From Heterostelium multicystogenum (lineage: Eukaryota > Evosea > Eumycetozoa > Acytosteliales > Acytosteliaceae): DNA of 34,361 nucleotides. Below are positions 1 to 12,700 of the stretch, piece by piece. The position numbers were made by a program, and so were the translations under genes. The stretch's first letter is position 1, and each line of letters begins with the position of its first letter. Location of the stretch: the NCBI GenBank assembly GCA_003667245.1, contig RCNN01000234.1, forward strand, positions 1-34,361, given 5' to 3'. The notes below the pieces were generated by a model that was not told the origin of the DNA, searched no databases, and saw only the letters and a list, made by a program, of their open reading frames with translations.

Positions 1-3000
1 TGTGATTCCATGAATCAAAAACATTATCGTTTTGTGATCCAAAGTAATTTTCCAGTGATGAAGCCATCTCTTGTAATAAGTTTTGAACCATTGAACTATT
101 AAAGTTGAGGATGGCAATGGTAACTCATATAGACCGGAGCTGATTCTAATATGCCAACAAGTGAGACAGAGAAACATTTCCAGTGAGATACAGGGGAAAC
201 GAAAGTTCCTATGTTTAATGTTAAAAGTGAGAAAGGAATGGTTTGTACCATTTAGTTTTTACATTGACTTGATCGCCAAAGAATAATCCTGAGATTGTTG
301 AGACAAACTAGAGGATCAAGATATCCATATGGTAAGATTGAATCAATCATAGGAGCTGGAGAATAGATGTTAGCTTTAGTTATATAATTTCCATTTAAAA
401 TAAATACTTACCCCAATTTTTGTTGAATGTAATATTGAATGCTGGTGTTCCAATTAGCACTTGTCCATTGGAAGATAAAGGAGTGAGCTGGAATATGCAT
501 ACAGGTGGATTTGTTTTACAAGATTTGCTAGGCGTAGATGTGTTGTTACGCAAGTGTAATGGTAAACTGAGGTAGTTGATTGTAGAGTTCAAAATGATTC
601 TCCTAAAGATTGTAACCGATTTTTGATTTTGTTCAAAGCTTAAGGATTCTAAAATCTACAACATGTTATGTTAGAAAAGAATTCTAGATGAAACTATGCA
701 CTACTTTACCTTTGACTGTAACATTCACATTTGGAGCGACTAAAGCATTTAAAAACTTTGATGATGCATTAATGGAGAATGTTCCTTGTTTGTTGAAAAC
801 ACCTAATTGACATGCGCAACTTGTAGAATCGATTGGTGTAAGTGCATTGCACTGTGCACCATTGATTAGACCAGCAGCAGGAACGCCTGAAAACAGGGAA
901 TCTATTTTTGTACCTATCAAAGTAATACTACCACCCATCTCTTGGAATGATCCATGGAGAAACCGATGTAATATATAATGTAGTTAGATCCGCTGGATAT
1001 ACATTGGATTTACCACTAGCTGTATTGATATAAAAGTCGGTGTAGTTCTTTGAATAACATCACTGTTGAAGTTTCCAACAAGTAATGTTGAGGATGTTTT
1101 CAAAGAATTGAATGGAGAATGGGAAAGATTGGAATGGACCAACAAAATCCGGATCCCTTAATAGTAATTTCAGCTGCTCTAGTCTTTGGATAGTAAACTT
1201 CGATGGCACTAATAACAGGTGCTATAATTTTATGATAATGTTATTAAGAATTCTCAGGATATGTGAATACAAGATAACATACGTTCATATTCCAAAGTAT
1301 AATTAAAAGATGTTCTGTATCCTTGTTTGTTGATATAAATTACAGATGAAACCTTTCCGTAGCCAGCTGGAGCGAGAAAGGATATTGTTGCAGATGCATA
1401 GTCCAATGTACCATTGATTTGCATTACATAATTTGAGAGCACAAACTGTAACATCGGAATTTTTCCAACCCGTAGTTCGATAGCATCTTGATAGCAACGG
1501 TACCACCACTCACATCAACTGGTGGAGTTCCTGTTAAATTGAACAATGGTTGTTGTACTCCAAATACTACAAGGAGTGGATATGCACCTATAAAAGTAGA
1601 GAAGGTTGCCATGGGATTGTCCACTAAAATGCCATCATAGAGCTTCCTGTGATATAAGTTACCTGAAATTCTGAAAGTAACGGTTGTTGGTTATAGTATG
1701 GTTGGTTATTGATCACTTTCACTGCTGACCATACAGAGAAGCTGCTATTGCCGCCATTAAAAGTATTCCCTGACAAAATCCAAAGTAGCGGTATTATTGA
1801 TTTGTGCAAAATAAGCATATTCATTGAGAAGTCTATACTTTAAAACTGTGGAGGATGCATCTGAAAAGCTTATTGGAAAAGGCAAATAGGCATAGTGAAG
1901 GGATGAAGAAACATCTAAAACAGCTGGATAATGCAAATAGTACTCTGTCTGCGTGGATTGACATAAAAATTCTAACAGGTAGAATATTTGTTACTCCAGA
2001 AACTTCGATTGAATTGTCATTGTTAGGGACTAATGATATAGATGTTGCAACAAGTCCAAAAGAAACCATAGCAACCCTGACAAGAAATTTAAGGAGTTTC
2101 CAACCATTGTGAGCTTATTGTGTCAGGTGCTGGACGAAGTGCGCTCACTTGTGGATTATTGTAACGGAATGCTATCGTGGAATTGACCCCATTGTAGTTG
2201 ATCACAATATCGAATGACATGACATTGATGCTGTATTGTGGCTGAATTGCGCAAAAAGTATGTTAAAGAGTTGGTAGTATAAACATAGCAAATATAGTTA
2301 TTAATATAGATAGTTCTTGGAAAAAGTGTCAAGGGAATGGGATGTAACTGCAAAAGAAGGAGATCCAGGCTCTTCTTGTCTGATCAAGTAGGTGTCAGTA
2401 GGTTCGAATTCAATGAGTAGTTGATATGTATCGGATATTGATCCTGATGTCCAGTGAATTTTCGACACTTCAGCACCAGTAAAAGTCAACTCGACTCCAA
2501 GATATGGTGTACTTAAATTCAGGTTTCCTGCGAAATCACCACAATACTTCAAACAACGCTCTGGGAAAGTCTGGTAAAAAGGCTGGCCTTTCATACTACC
2601 ATTTTTCCAACCATATTCCATCTGTAAATTATCCAGGGCTTGAGCATTCAGCCAGAATCTTGCCATCGAATTATCACTTGGTATTGACGAGTAGATGTTG
2701 AGGGCTAGAAAAATTACTTTCAGCAAAATCATCGATAGATACAATATGTCTATAAATAAACAAACAATAGCCAATTAGAAGAAGTCCAGATTAGGTGCTG
2801 GTTGGTTCGCTCACTACAACTACTACTTACCCATAGTAATTTGGGGTTTGAATAAATGATTGTGAAGCAAAGGTGACAGCGTCTTTAAATGTGTATGTTC
2901 CACTCACTACTGCATAGTAATGACCATTGGTAGGATTGACTATTGCATTATTAATGAGTGCACCTTGCACATGATATAATGAACTAAATACTAATAATAA

Positions 3001-3027
3001 ATATAAATAATAATATAAAGAATACAT
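1..3027 (-). CDS. C-type lectin / TIG-repeat surface protein (3' end off window)
   Basis: Predicted secreted or cell-surface protein. The start at 3027 gives a clear signal peptide (about residues 1-22, ending HVQG), then a C-type-lectin-like domain with NGHYYAVVSGTYTF and, after splicing, GHIVSIDDFAESNF and WLNAQ. Exon 1 is 2831-3027; an 81-nt intron (2750-2830, GTAAGT..TATAG) follows. Later segments have repeated IPT/TIG character (MGGSITLIGTKIDSLF; SFLAPAGYGKVSS). Another intron is 356-411, after which the frame reads APMIDSILPYG and runs off the left edge. Several frame breaks occur; one falls in an A5 run (plus strand) at 2709-2713, and removing one base restores FLALNIYSSIPSDN. Lectin plus TIG architecture is known in dictyostelid surface proteins. 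The ligand is unknown and the membrane anchor is not in view. Confidence 0.8.
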
Positions 3028-3459
3028 TTAAGAAATAAGTATTATTATTATTATTATTATTAATACTATGCTAAGATAGATAGATACAAAAGACAAATAG
3101 ACAAAGGTTGTCTTTTACGAGATTGGTCTCCTATCATCAAATTTTAAGGTCTTAAATATCACCCAACAGTTGCAACACTATTTTTAAATTCTTTGATTTT
3201 GCTAAACATCACAATGGTCATGCGCTAATGTGCAAGAGTCATCATTCGGAACTAAAAAATTTCAAGGTTGTTTTTTGGGCACAAATTTGTAAACTTTCTG
3301 TTTTTGAGTTTTTCTCACAAGACACCCTACAGTGTTTTTGAGACCAAAAGGGTGGTCCTGATGCTAATCACTGTGTGGGTGGGGGGGTGGAAATTGAAAA
3401 AAACAAAAACCAAAAAAAAAAAAAAAACAAAAAACATTTTTTGTAATGTACATCATTGT
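3028..3459. promoter_or_regulatory. Intergenic: promoter of lectin/TIG gene, 3' flank of ComC-like gene
   Basis: No gene seen. It holds a TTA trinucleotide run at about 3037-3062, a long A tract near 3411-3427, and a G/T-rich block at 3372-3390 described separately. Confidence 0.6.
3372..3390 (-). promoter_or_regulatory. G-box/CA-rich element candidate
   Basis: On the minus strand this reads CCACCCCCCCACCCACACA, about 350 bp upstream of the lectin/TIG start. It resembles the CA-rich/G-box sites bound by the dictyostelid G-box factor GBF, which drives cAMP-induced post-aggregative genes. The G7 run may be mis-sized. Binding is inferred from motif resemblance only. Confidence 0.4.
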
Positions 3460-6231
3460 TTATTTGCGAGTCAATTTTTTTGTTGCAATTTTGTATTGGA
3501 TATGGTACTTCTTCTTTAGCACTAGCAAGATCGTTGTGATGATGGCAATACCACCGACTACACAGACGACGATAATGACTGGAAGCAACCACTTACGTGA
3601 AGATGATCCGCATTTGTTGTCACCAGTGTCGTCGACTGCTACTAGTGCACCAAAGTTAGGATCTATCGTTGTGTTGGAGTCAAAGTATGGAATGTCGATG
3701 CTTGTCAAGAGGTTGGCGAGATCCGCATTGCTTTGTTTGAGTTCTTTGTATGCAATGTCGGTGGGGTCAGTCATTGTGACATGAGAACGAACAAGTCGAC
3801 CGTCTACAAGCATTCTGTCAGAGAAGTAGGCCAACATCATAGTGTTTTCCAGTGTAACATTTGCATTCTTCTAACCGATTGATCGGCATTAGACTGTTGC
3901 TGTGGTTCGGGGTTGCATTCGGTCGAGGATGTTTGAGAGAGGAACAGCATTTGTAAATTATTTAAAACGTTACTAAACTTCCAATTGGCAATGGCTATTT
4001 GATACTTGAGTGAATTCTCTCGCATGTCCATGATGTCCCCCATGAAGTTGTGCTTGGAATTCTCCTTAAAAACTGTAATGTTCACTTGGATGTTAAACTG
4101 GTTGTCTGCGACCGCGCCGTTGTAGGAGTAAAAAGGTGTCGGCTACGATCTCTGCAGGTGTCCAAGTGATCTTGTCTGCGGTGTATCTCTTATCGATTAT
4201 GTTTTCGGGTGTAACTTCTCGAATCTCAGTTATTGTGATCTTTGATTCTATCTTGGTCTTCTATAGTCGACGTGATCTTGTCCACTGAAGGTTTAATCAG
4301 TTTGTAATTTGTAGGCACTTTCATGGTACAACCCATGCCAATCCAACCTTCGGAACATTTACATTCTCCAGTCGATGGAATGCACACACCATTTTCGCCA
4401 CAGTCTACACACTTGACTTCAGACTCAACGATGTAGAGATCCAATACCACGCTAAATCCATTCAAAGTAACGTTTACAGAAAGCGCTTCTTGGGAGTATT
4501 CTCCATTCGAATCTAGAAAGCAAGTAATTTCTTTTGATGATACCAACTTGGAATTGATACAATTGTATTTTCCAATGGTAATGTTTACACCTTCTTGAAA
4601 TGAATCGCCATATATAGTGACCAAATCCGGAGTTATTGACCATCACTGATGTGACACTATGTATTTCCATAGTATAGTATACATCAACGATGCTTTCAAC
4701 GCCCAAAGAGTTCAATACCATTGAGTTTAGACCATGACCTGGAGGTGCCATACATGTAATCACATATGGATTAAATATAGTTCCAATCATCGTTGGGTTC
4801 AGACATGGATTTCCTCCAATGGTAATATTCAATACATCTTTACCATCAATGGATTTAGGTGATAAATAATAACCTGTAATTGATATTAAACCACCTCCAA
4901 TTGGAATGGTCGAAACTGTAGTAACTTTTGGTTCTAGTTTGATGATAATCATAAATAATTAGTATACCTACTTCCAAAGGAAAGTTTAACTAAATAATAT
5001 AAATCCAAACTTACTAATTCCTAAGGTAAAGTTATTTGAATAATAGACTTGCAACAGATACAACCAATGTACCACTTTTAGCATCGAGTGGTAGTGTAAA
5101 GTTGAGTATTGAATATTCTGATTGTGATGCTGTTAATTGGATGGCTGTTGTAAATAAACCCATAATAGTTGGGAGGTTTGGCATATTTGTATAGTCACGG
5201 AAATAGTTTCCATTGATAATTAAATTTCCATTTTCCAATGTTACACTGTCGATGATAGGTGCCGGATATCTTATACTAATGGTATTAGACCTAATGTTAG
5301 CGCTATTATACAACGAAAATATTGTGTTTCCAACCATTCTTGGAAGTTTGAAACCATTATCTTATTTTCATTGGTATATTGAATTACCAAATCTACCCAT
5401 GCTTGACCATCAAATATTGCAGCTTTTGTGTTTACACCAATAAATAGACCTGTAACATCAATGACCGAGCTCGGATTAACAGTCGTATTTGATAGTGACT
5501 GGATGAGAGGATCTATATAATGATAAAGATAATTAATTTCAGTCAATTGTGTTGATAATAATAATATATAAACATACTCCAAGTTTTTCCAGTGTCGATA
5601 TATGTAGCTAGAGAATTAGATGAAGTTACAGAGAAATTTCCTAGTTTGCTTCCTGAAGCTATGTTAAAGCTGCAGTAGGTCTGATTGACTTTAATGAATG
5701 AACTTTGAATTGTACCTCCTATTCTAATAGCCCAACCAGAACTATATAGCTGAAAATTATTACCAATCAACTCCACAATGAAATTTGTTTGTTTGACTGA
5801 AGAGATTGTAAAATCTATAGATGGAATGGATATCAAAGAGAAAAATAAGCATGTAATACCTTGATTGGAAACTATTTCTTATATTTACTTTTCAAAGATA
5901 ATCTAGGAGAATAGTCATTGTTACCTGCTTTGAAAATGAGGCTAAGGTATTCAGTGGTTACACTTTGTACCACAGTTGTCATTGCCGAGGTATTCAGAAC
6001 AGTATTCGATACACATTGTACCCAGAAAGTATTTATAGAGTTGTGAAAAATGATATTAGTGTACACTTCGGCACTGCTGAATGTTCCACCAGTGATGGTA
6101 ATCAGTCCACCTTCCAATGGAAGTTCATTTGGTATGATAGAAGCATAATTAACTTGTGCTATCACACCATCAATATTTACTAAAAATACAATAATTAAAA
6201 AATAAAAAACCAAAGAATATTTAATTTTCAT
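3460..6231 (-). CDS. TIG/EGF/ComC-type transmembrane adhesion protein
   Basis: Type I membrane protein related to the ComC family. A signal peptide lies at residues 1-25 (ends GVIAQ). TIG-like repeats follow (ASIIPNELPLEGGLITITGG; IPIGGGLISITGYYL; DLVTIYGDSFQEGV), then a six-cysteine EGF module (CVDCGENGVC..CKCSEGWIGMGC) and a domain like the ComC supersandwich region (MKYQIAIA-like SLKYQIAIANWKF; NVTLENTMMLAYFSDRM). A TM helix (WLLPVIIVVCVVGGIAIITT) and a short basic tail close the protein. Exons resolved: 5889-6231, 5578-5814, 5015-5512, and from 4933; introns are 74, 65 and 81 nt with GT..AG ends and keep frame. Frame breaks remain near 5355, 5060, 4630, 4250 and 3850. ComC/Tgr relatives act in cell adhesion, recognition and development. 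That role here is inferred from architecture. Confidence 0.85.
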
Positions 6232-6308
6232 TGTTATTATTATTTGTAATAATTAATTCTTAAAAGAAAGAGATAATATTCGAGAAGAAACATATAAACT
6301 AAAAATGT

Positions 6309-6320
6309 AGTGTGGGTGGT
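6309..6320 (-). promoter_or_regulatory. G-box/CA-rich element candidate
   Basis: The plus strand reads AGTGTGGGTGGT (minus: ACCACCCACACT), 80-90 bp upstream of the ComC-like ATG. It closely resembles dictyostelid CA-rich elements of the ACACCCACACT type recognised by GBF. Confidence 0.5.
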
Positions 6321-6445
6321 TTTTTTGGTTTTTTTTTTATCCAAAATGTAACATCGATTTGGCAAAAGATCAATTTTTAAAAAATCTAATTTTAAAAAGG
6401 TCTAAAATTTAAAGAAAAGTATTATTTGATTTTGATCAGCATTGG

Positions 6446-6458
6446 CACCACACACCCC
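6446..6458 (+). promoter_or_regulatory. Second G-box-like element
   Basis: CACCACACACCCC, about 220 bp upstream of the ComC-like start. Together with 6309-6320 it forms a pair, as often found in GBF-dependent promoters. Function is inferred. Confidence 0.4.
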
Positions 6459-6799
6459 TAAATTTGATCATAAAAAGTTAAGAAACAATGGTTGTACAAT
6501 TTCCAACAATGTCAATCAATTTTAAAAATAGTAAACGACCTCTTTATTCATATAAAATAAGAATAAATCTTTAATATTTCTCTAATTTTTGTACTAATAT
6601 ATCACTACAGGCTAAGAATAAACTAATAATAGGAATATTTTGTTGGAAACATTTATATGATCAATTTAGTTCCATGTATGTCGACTTGAGCATTTCTATG
6701 TAAGAAATAATATTAAATTAGCTTTAAAACCTTTTAAAAACAAAATAGACATATGATCTTAATTGTGTATATAAATGAACTATGTTTTCTTTTATTGAA

Positions 6800-9700
6800 C
6801 TAGTTAAATTTACCTAAAAGTTGTGATACTTCTGATTTCTTAGCATCAGTATATTTGGTAAGACTATCTAGATATAAGTTGGATAAATCATCCTTGTCAT
6901 TGGCATCTTTAACCTTTTGTTTGAGGAGAGTACACTGTTTCTCGAATATTTCTTGACGTTTGGTGTCAAGATATTGATAAAAGGTATTACCTTTAACTTC
7001 TGACTCGATTTTATCAGCTGGTATTCCCATTTTAATCAAATCGGGCTTACAAAGAATCATAATGTACGATCCTTTTTGACCTTGACGAGCTGTACGACCT
7101 TTAATTTGAATCTCTTCAGACTTCTCTTCGGAAAGGAATGTTTGAATGATATGCACACCACCATTATCAAGAACTTTATCATCATTGGACTTGAAATCAA
7201 CTCCACGTCCAAATGGTTTGGTTGCAAAAGTTACTTGTTCTGATGTGGTTGCCTTATTGATAATATTGTCTTTTGAAGTGGAATCTTCTGAAAGTATTTT
7301 GCATTTGGAGAATGATTTGTGGAATTTATCATCAAATTCCTTCAAGATTGTATCATTGTCAAAGAACACAATGACAGCTCTGTTTTTCTTGATCTCACCT
7401 TCAATATTTTCTGCAATCTTTCTGAACCAAAGATTCTTGTCTTCTTCCACCTTAACGTGTTCGTTCTCTCTGAAATCAAGCTGAGTCTTTCCATAGATTG
7501 ATGGTGAAAATGTGTTTTTCTTGATTTTGAAATCATTCTTGACAATATCCTTTAAATAGGGTGTTAAGCTGCTCAAAGTTCCAGTGACTCCAAGAATTTT
7601 TTCAAAACTTTGAAGGAATGTTGGCATAAGACCATCCACCACAATTAATTGAGAAGACCAAGTTCTCGTCCATTGCTGAAGCTGTAATATTTCCTAATTC
7701 ATTCTCTGCGATATAAGCAAAAGGTGTTCTCGAAGGATAGATTGTATCCCAAGATACATCATCTTGCTCACGATATCCAATCTTATTCTTATTTATAGAA
7801 TCAACTTCATACTTAGGATCATTGAAGTTGTTAACATTTAAAACCAATCTAGAGATTATGTTTTTAATTATGGATTCGTGTCCCTTAAACTCTGCAATCA
7901 CTTTCTTATACAAATCTGTAGACTCGAGTGTAGATATATTTATGGTTTTACGATGTTTCCATATATACTGATAAAGACTTCTTATAGATTCCGATGAAAC
8001 ACAGGTACATGGGTTGTAGGTTTTCTCCATAGAAAAACTTTCCAAAGAATACATCTACTTCATCTACTAATAAAATTCTTGGACGTCTAACTTTCTTATC
8101 AATTATTGGATATTTCAAAGTATTCGTGATGAACTGATTGGTGAGATCACGAACATCTCCTTTTTTCATTGATGATACTATTGCATAGATTGGCGAAAGT
8201 TGAATATGTGATATACTCTTTTACTTTCAAAAGAATGAAAATATCTTTGAAAGAATGATAATCACGTTCAGAAAGATATTTACTGTATGAAACACAAGAG
8301 ATTTCAATAGCCTAGGAGAGCAAGGATGATACTCATTTACTGCAAGAGTGATTGATTTACCTTCACCTGTCATGATTTCGATGAGATGGTTTCTCAAATG
8401 GTGACCCCTGACCCACAATCTTGCTATAACCAAGCTTGTTCATTGTCAATTCCAAGAAGACGCATTATAGATAATACTTGAGAAGGATGTGGACGAAGTA
8501 GTACATTCCTATCATGAAGTTGTTGATATGCAGGACCAGATTTTTGAACTGTCCAAAGAGCAAAAACGAGAGCCATCAATTTGATAACATTGTCTCTAGA
8601 GTCTTTTGAATGCATTGTTATGGGGGTCTTTTTGGATATCAAATCGATATTTTTAACAATATCTTTGGTTCCTTTTTCAATGTTGTCAATTCCGATTGTT
8701 ACCCATTCTTGATAATAAGTTTGAAATTGAGACAGACTTGATTTCAATATGTTCATGTCAAAACAATCTCCTTTGAAATTCGCCAAGATATACTGTTCAT
8801 CTAGCTGATTTACTCTTTGATTGAATAATGATATAGTAAATGATGAAAATTGATTGAATTCTGAGATGAATTTCTTTTCCTAATCTTTTTTGAATCTATT
8901 GTATTTTGACTATCTCCTGTGATTAGACAATCTCCTGTATTTAGACAATCTCCTATCTTTTGAATCATATTCAAACCGTGTCTTTCAATCTGTATTTTCA
9001 GAATTTTGTTTATCTGTTCGTTGACTATATCTCTAAGGGATGGTGCTTGATCTGAATATTTCTTTAATTTAATAATTCCACTTGAAATACTATCTGCATG
9101 ACTTTTATCATCAAAAGAAATTAATTTCAATGTACTATCTTCAATAGATTGCTCTGCAACAGCAATAATTGATTTAGTCAATGTATTGGTCAGTAAATGA
9201 GGGAATTGACCAAAACAATTATCTAACAAATAAGACTTTTCCATTATTTTGTTGAATTCTTCTAAGGATTGAATATCCCAATGTTTTCTTTGAGTTGATA
9301 ATAAGCTGTTGCATATGATCATCAACAAACTTGTTCAACGAATTGATATCATCACTCGTTACTAAATTGCTATCATTGGTAATATTATATACATCTCGAA
9401 GAAGCATCATTGTAGATGAACATTTGGGATATAAGTATCCTTCCAAATCGGTTGGGAATGATTTTACTCTAGTGAGAATATATAGAATTTATCAATGTAG
9501 TAGTAGATTGATATGTAGGAACATTGAAGTTTTCACCTTCAAATAATGGTAGGCATTGATTAATTGGTATATCTAATGATTTCAAGGTAAGCAATGTTGA
9601 TTTTACTTCAGAAATTCCATCTTTTGCAAAAGGTATTTTGTCAAGTTTCCAATTGTTGGTGTTTCCTGTTATACAATTTGTGAATGTATTGAAGAACAAC

Positions 9701-12700
9701 TTCAAAAGAATTCTTTGAATTCTTTCTCAAGTTGACAATAATCATTGATGTATTGTGAAACATTTTTCTTGATACTAAGCTGAATGTCAATGGGGAGAAG
9801 TTGAGAGTTTTTTGGACTTTAAATCTTCTTTAAGATTCTTAATTTGTCCTTGTAATAAATTGGTTAAAGTTGACTTCAATTCTTTGAATTCTTTAGAACC
9901 ATGGTTATTACATTTTTCTTGGACTGTTTGATTCAGACAAAATTTGGATAACCCATTCCAATGGAACTGAAGCTTCCTGGAATTTGTATAGTGGAATAAA
10001 CTTCCTATAGATGAAATACATTGATTGGCTTCATCTTTAAGACTTTGGATTGTGGATGAATTAAAATCAGTGCTTTTTAGAAGTTGGAAATTTCCATCAA
10101 TAATAATGACATTGATATTGATTGTTCTGTTTCTCTGAGAACTATCAATATATTGTCTCGATTCTTCCAAATTTGCATCTCCATCAGAATGGTTGTTAAA
10201 AATTGGCGATATCATCTTCACTAGTTGCTCCAGGCTTCTAAAATTAGGAGGTATTTCATCAAATTGACCATCATCAACTAACTTTCTGATGGAGTCCTGC
10301 TTCTTTTCGAATAAGGTCATAGTAAATATTTGTCATTTGACTTATCTTAAGAGATTTGATGAATTGTTCTGAACACTCTTCAATCCTTTCAGGATAGCAA
10401 CAATTTGATACATTGGTTTTAGAATAAAGTGATTCATTAATTGTCTCCAATGCTTGTTGAACTGTTTTTTTGTTTTCCTCTGCCAATTTTACTCAATTTG
10501 TTGGAATTTGGAAAAGAATGTCTAAGTTGGATACACAACTTTTGAATGTATTGGTGGTATGTTGTCCATTGAAGAATAGTCATAGTTTTGTTATTGAAAT
10601 CGATTGATTTTGTTTGAGTATTTCGATTTGTTCAATAATCCTTTCTTCAAATTTGGGTAATCTCTCCTCAATTCTATCATCACTAGATAATAGTGAGGAT
10701 AGGGAGGATGCACTACTAAATTTAGAGATAGTTCGTTTGACAAATCTTTGGAAACATCTTTCATTGATTCGATTTGATTTATAAACGACATAATATTTTG
10801 TTCGTCATGGTTCAGAAATATCTTTGATTTGACTTAGCAAAATGGATTTATCTCTTGATTCTGGCATTGATTTGATACTATCAGAGAGATTAATATAATT
10901 ACGAGAATTCAATGAGTCACCAACTTGGGACATCATTGCTGATTGTGTTGTTTTGTAATTATTAGAAATTTCTATAATCTGATTCGTAATACTTGGGATG
11001 AATTCAGCATAAGTTGATAAACAAGCAAGTTTAGATTCATTCTTGGTAAAATCACTGAACTTTTGATGACCGATATATGCTTTTCATAGTATCAAGGAAT
11101 TTGTTGATAGTTATTTTAACTTTTTCTTCTATTTCACTATAGAAATCATCTTCAAGAATGAACGCCAAATTTTGCTTTGGTTTTGTATAGCTGATATAAA
11201 CCTCTATAGGCATCATAAAAATTGAATGAATCAAGCTCTCTACAAACTTGCTCCCAGAGTGAAATGAGGAAGTCTTTAATCTTCGTTTTGATGATATTGT
11301 ACCGATCAGTCACTGAAATAAACATTTGATTGGATCTGAACTTTTCCATTAATTTAAGATGATTTGAAAGGGTTACCCATTTGTATTGACTTATAGCTGT
11401 ATCTTCATCAATTGCACATCTCTTATTAACCAAATTAATAATTGAATTTTGAACATCATCAATTATTTGCCTTAATCCTGTCTCCTCTCCACTTGGATTT
11501 AGTGGTAACATATAAGTATTGCTGATATATAATATGGATTTTGATTGTGAAGATACCAAAGAATAGTTATCTTGTGAGTAGGCTTCAAGGATTTGACTTT
11601 CTCGATATTTAATGTTATGTGAAATTTCAAGAATTGTTTCAATGTAGGTTGTATGACATATGGGTTCGCCGAGACATGGGTCAATTGGTTCATACTTCTT
11701 GATTTCAATCAAGTTTTTTAAACATTTGATTGAAAGACATTTGATTATTTTCTTGAACAAAGATATTAACAATGTTTTCTTTCATTGATCTGACTTTGAC
11801 CATAATTGAATTAAGTAGATTTCTGAATTGTACAGAAGTACTACCACTGATTTGAGAATCCAGAAGTTGGAGAATTGAAACCTTCTTAAAAGAGTTGATC
11901 AAACTGTTGACATCTCCAAAATTTGTCATTTGTTCAAGAATTTGATTGGTGAATTCAGAAATTTTTTGTATAATAACATCATAATATACTTTTCTGATAT
12001 CTTGTCCAAGCAATTGACTGAGTGGATCATACATTGCAGCAGATTTCAATATTTTGAAGCGCTGTTGTAATTCTTCAGTTTCTTGAAGAGAAATTCTTCC
12101 TCCACTTTCCAATGTTTGACTAATATGTTGAGAATAATTTGACAAAGTATTAGAGATTGCTACCAAAAGTTCCTGAATATGATCTTCAATATTAAAGTTA
12201 ACATATTCTTGAATACAGATTGATTGAGTGATATCTTTAATAGCTTTAACAGATTGATCCCAATTGAAAGATCTGATCAATTGAGAACATTCGTCAAACT
12301 TCATTTTGCAATCTATGAGAATTTGATTCCATTGACCTTGTAAGGATTGGAGTTAATGATTCATCATTTTTACAAGAGAGACCAACTTGTCAAACTGGAC
12401 TTGGATTGTTTCATAAGATGAAAGTTGTAGAATATTATGTTGGATGTCAGATACAATGACATATACACATCTTTAACATTTTTAAAAGATTCTATTTCTT
12501 TTGGGAAATGAATTTTGTCTTCATCATTTCGATTCTTCATAAGAATTTTCCATGTTTTGTATCTTTGAAAACATGTCATTGATATGAGGAATCGAAATAT
12601 TACCAGCTGGGGACAAACCTTCTTTGATATAGAGCTTAACATCATTACACAATTTAACATAATATTGGATTACATCTGCTAATGATTCATTGTAAGCTTT

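Larger units (their letters stand above)
6232..6799. promoter_or_regulatory. Intergenic: promoter of ComC-like gene, 3' flank of GTPase-SecA gene
   Basis: AT-rich with A/T runs and no credible ORF. It carries two G-box-like elements (separate entries) upstream of the ComC-like start at 6231. Confidence 0.6.

Noticed and set aside
6800..8450. Bacterial contamination or plastid SecA
   Set aside because: The gene has a GT..AG intron, AT-rich codon use like its neighbours, an Asn run, and no transit peptide; the flanking genes are dictyostelid.
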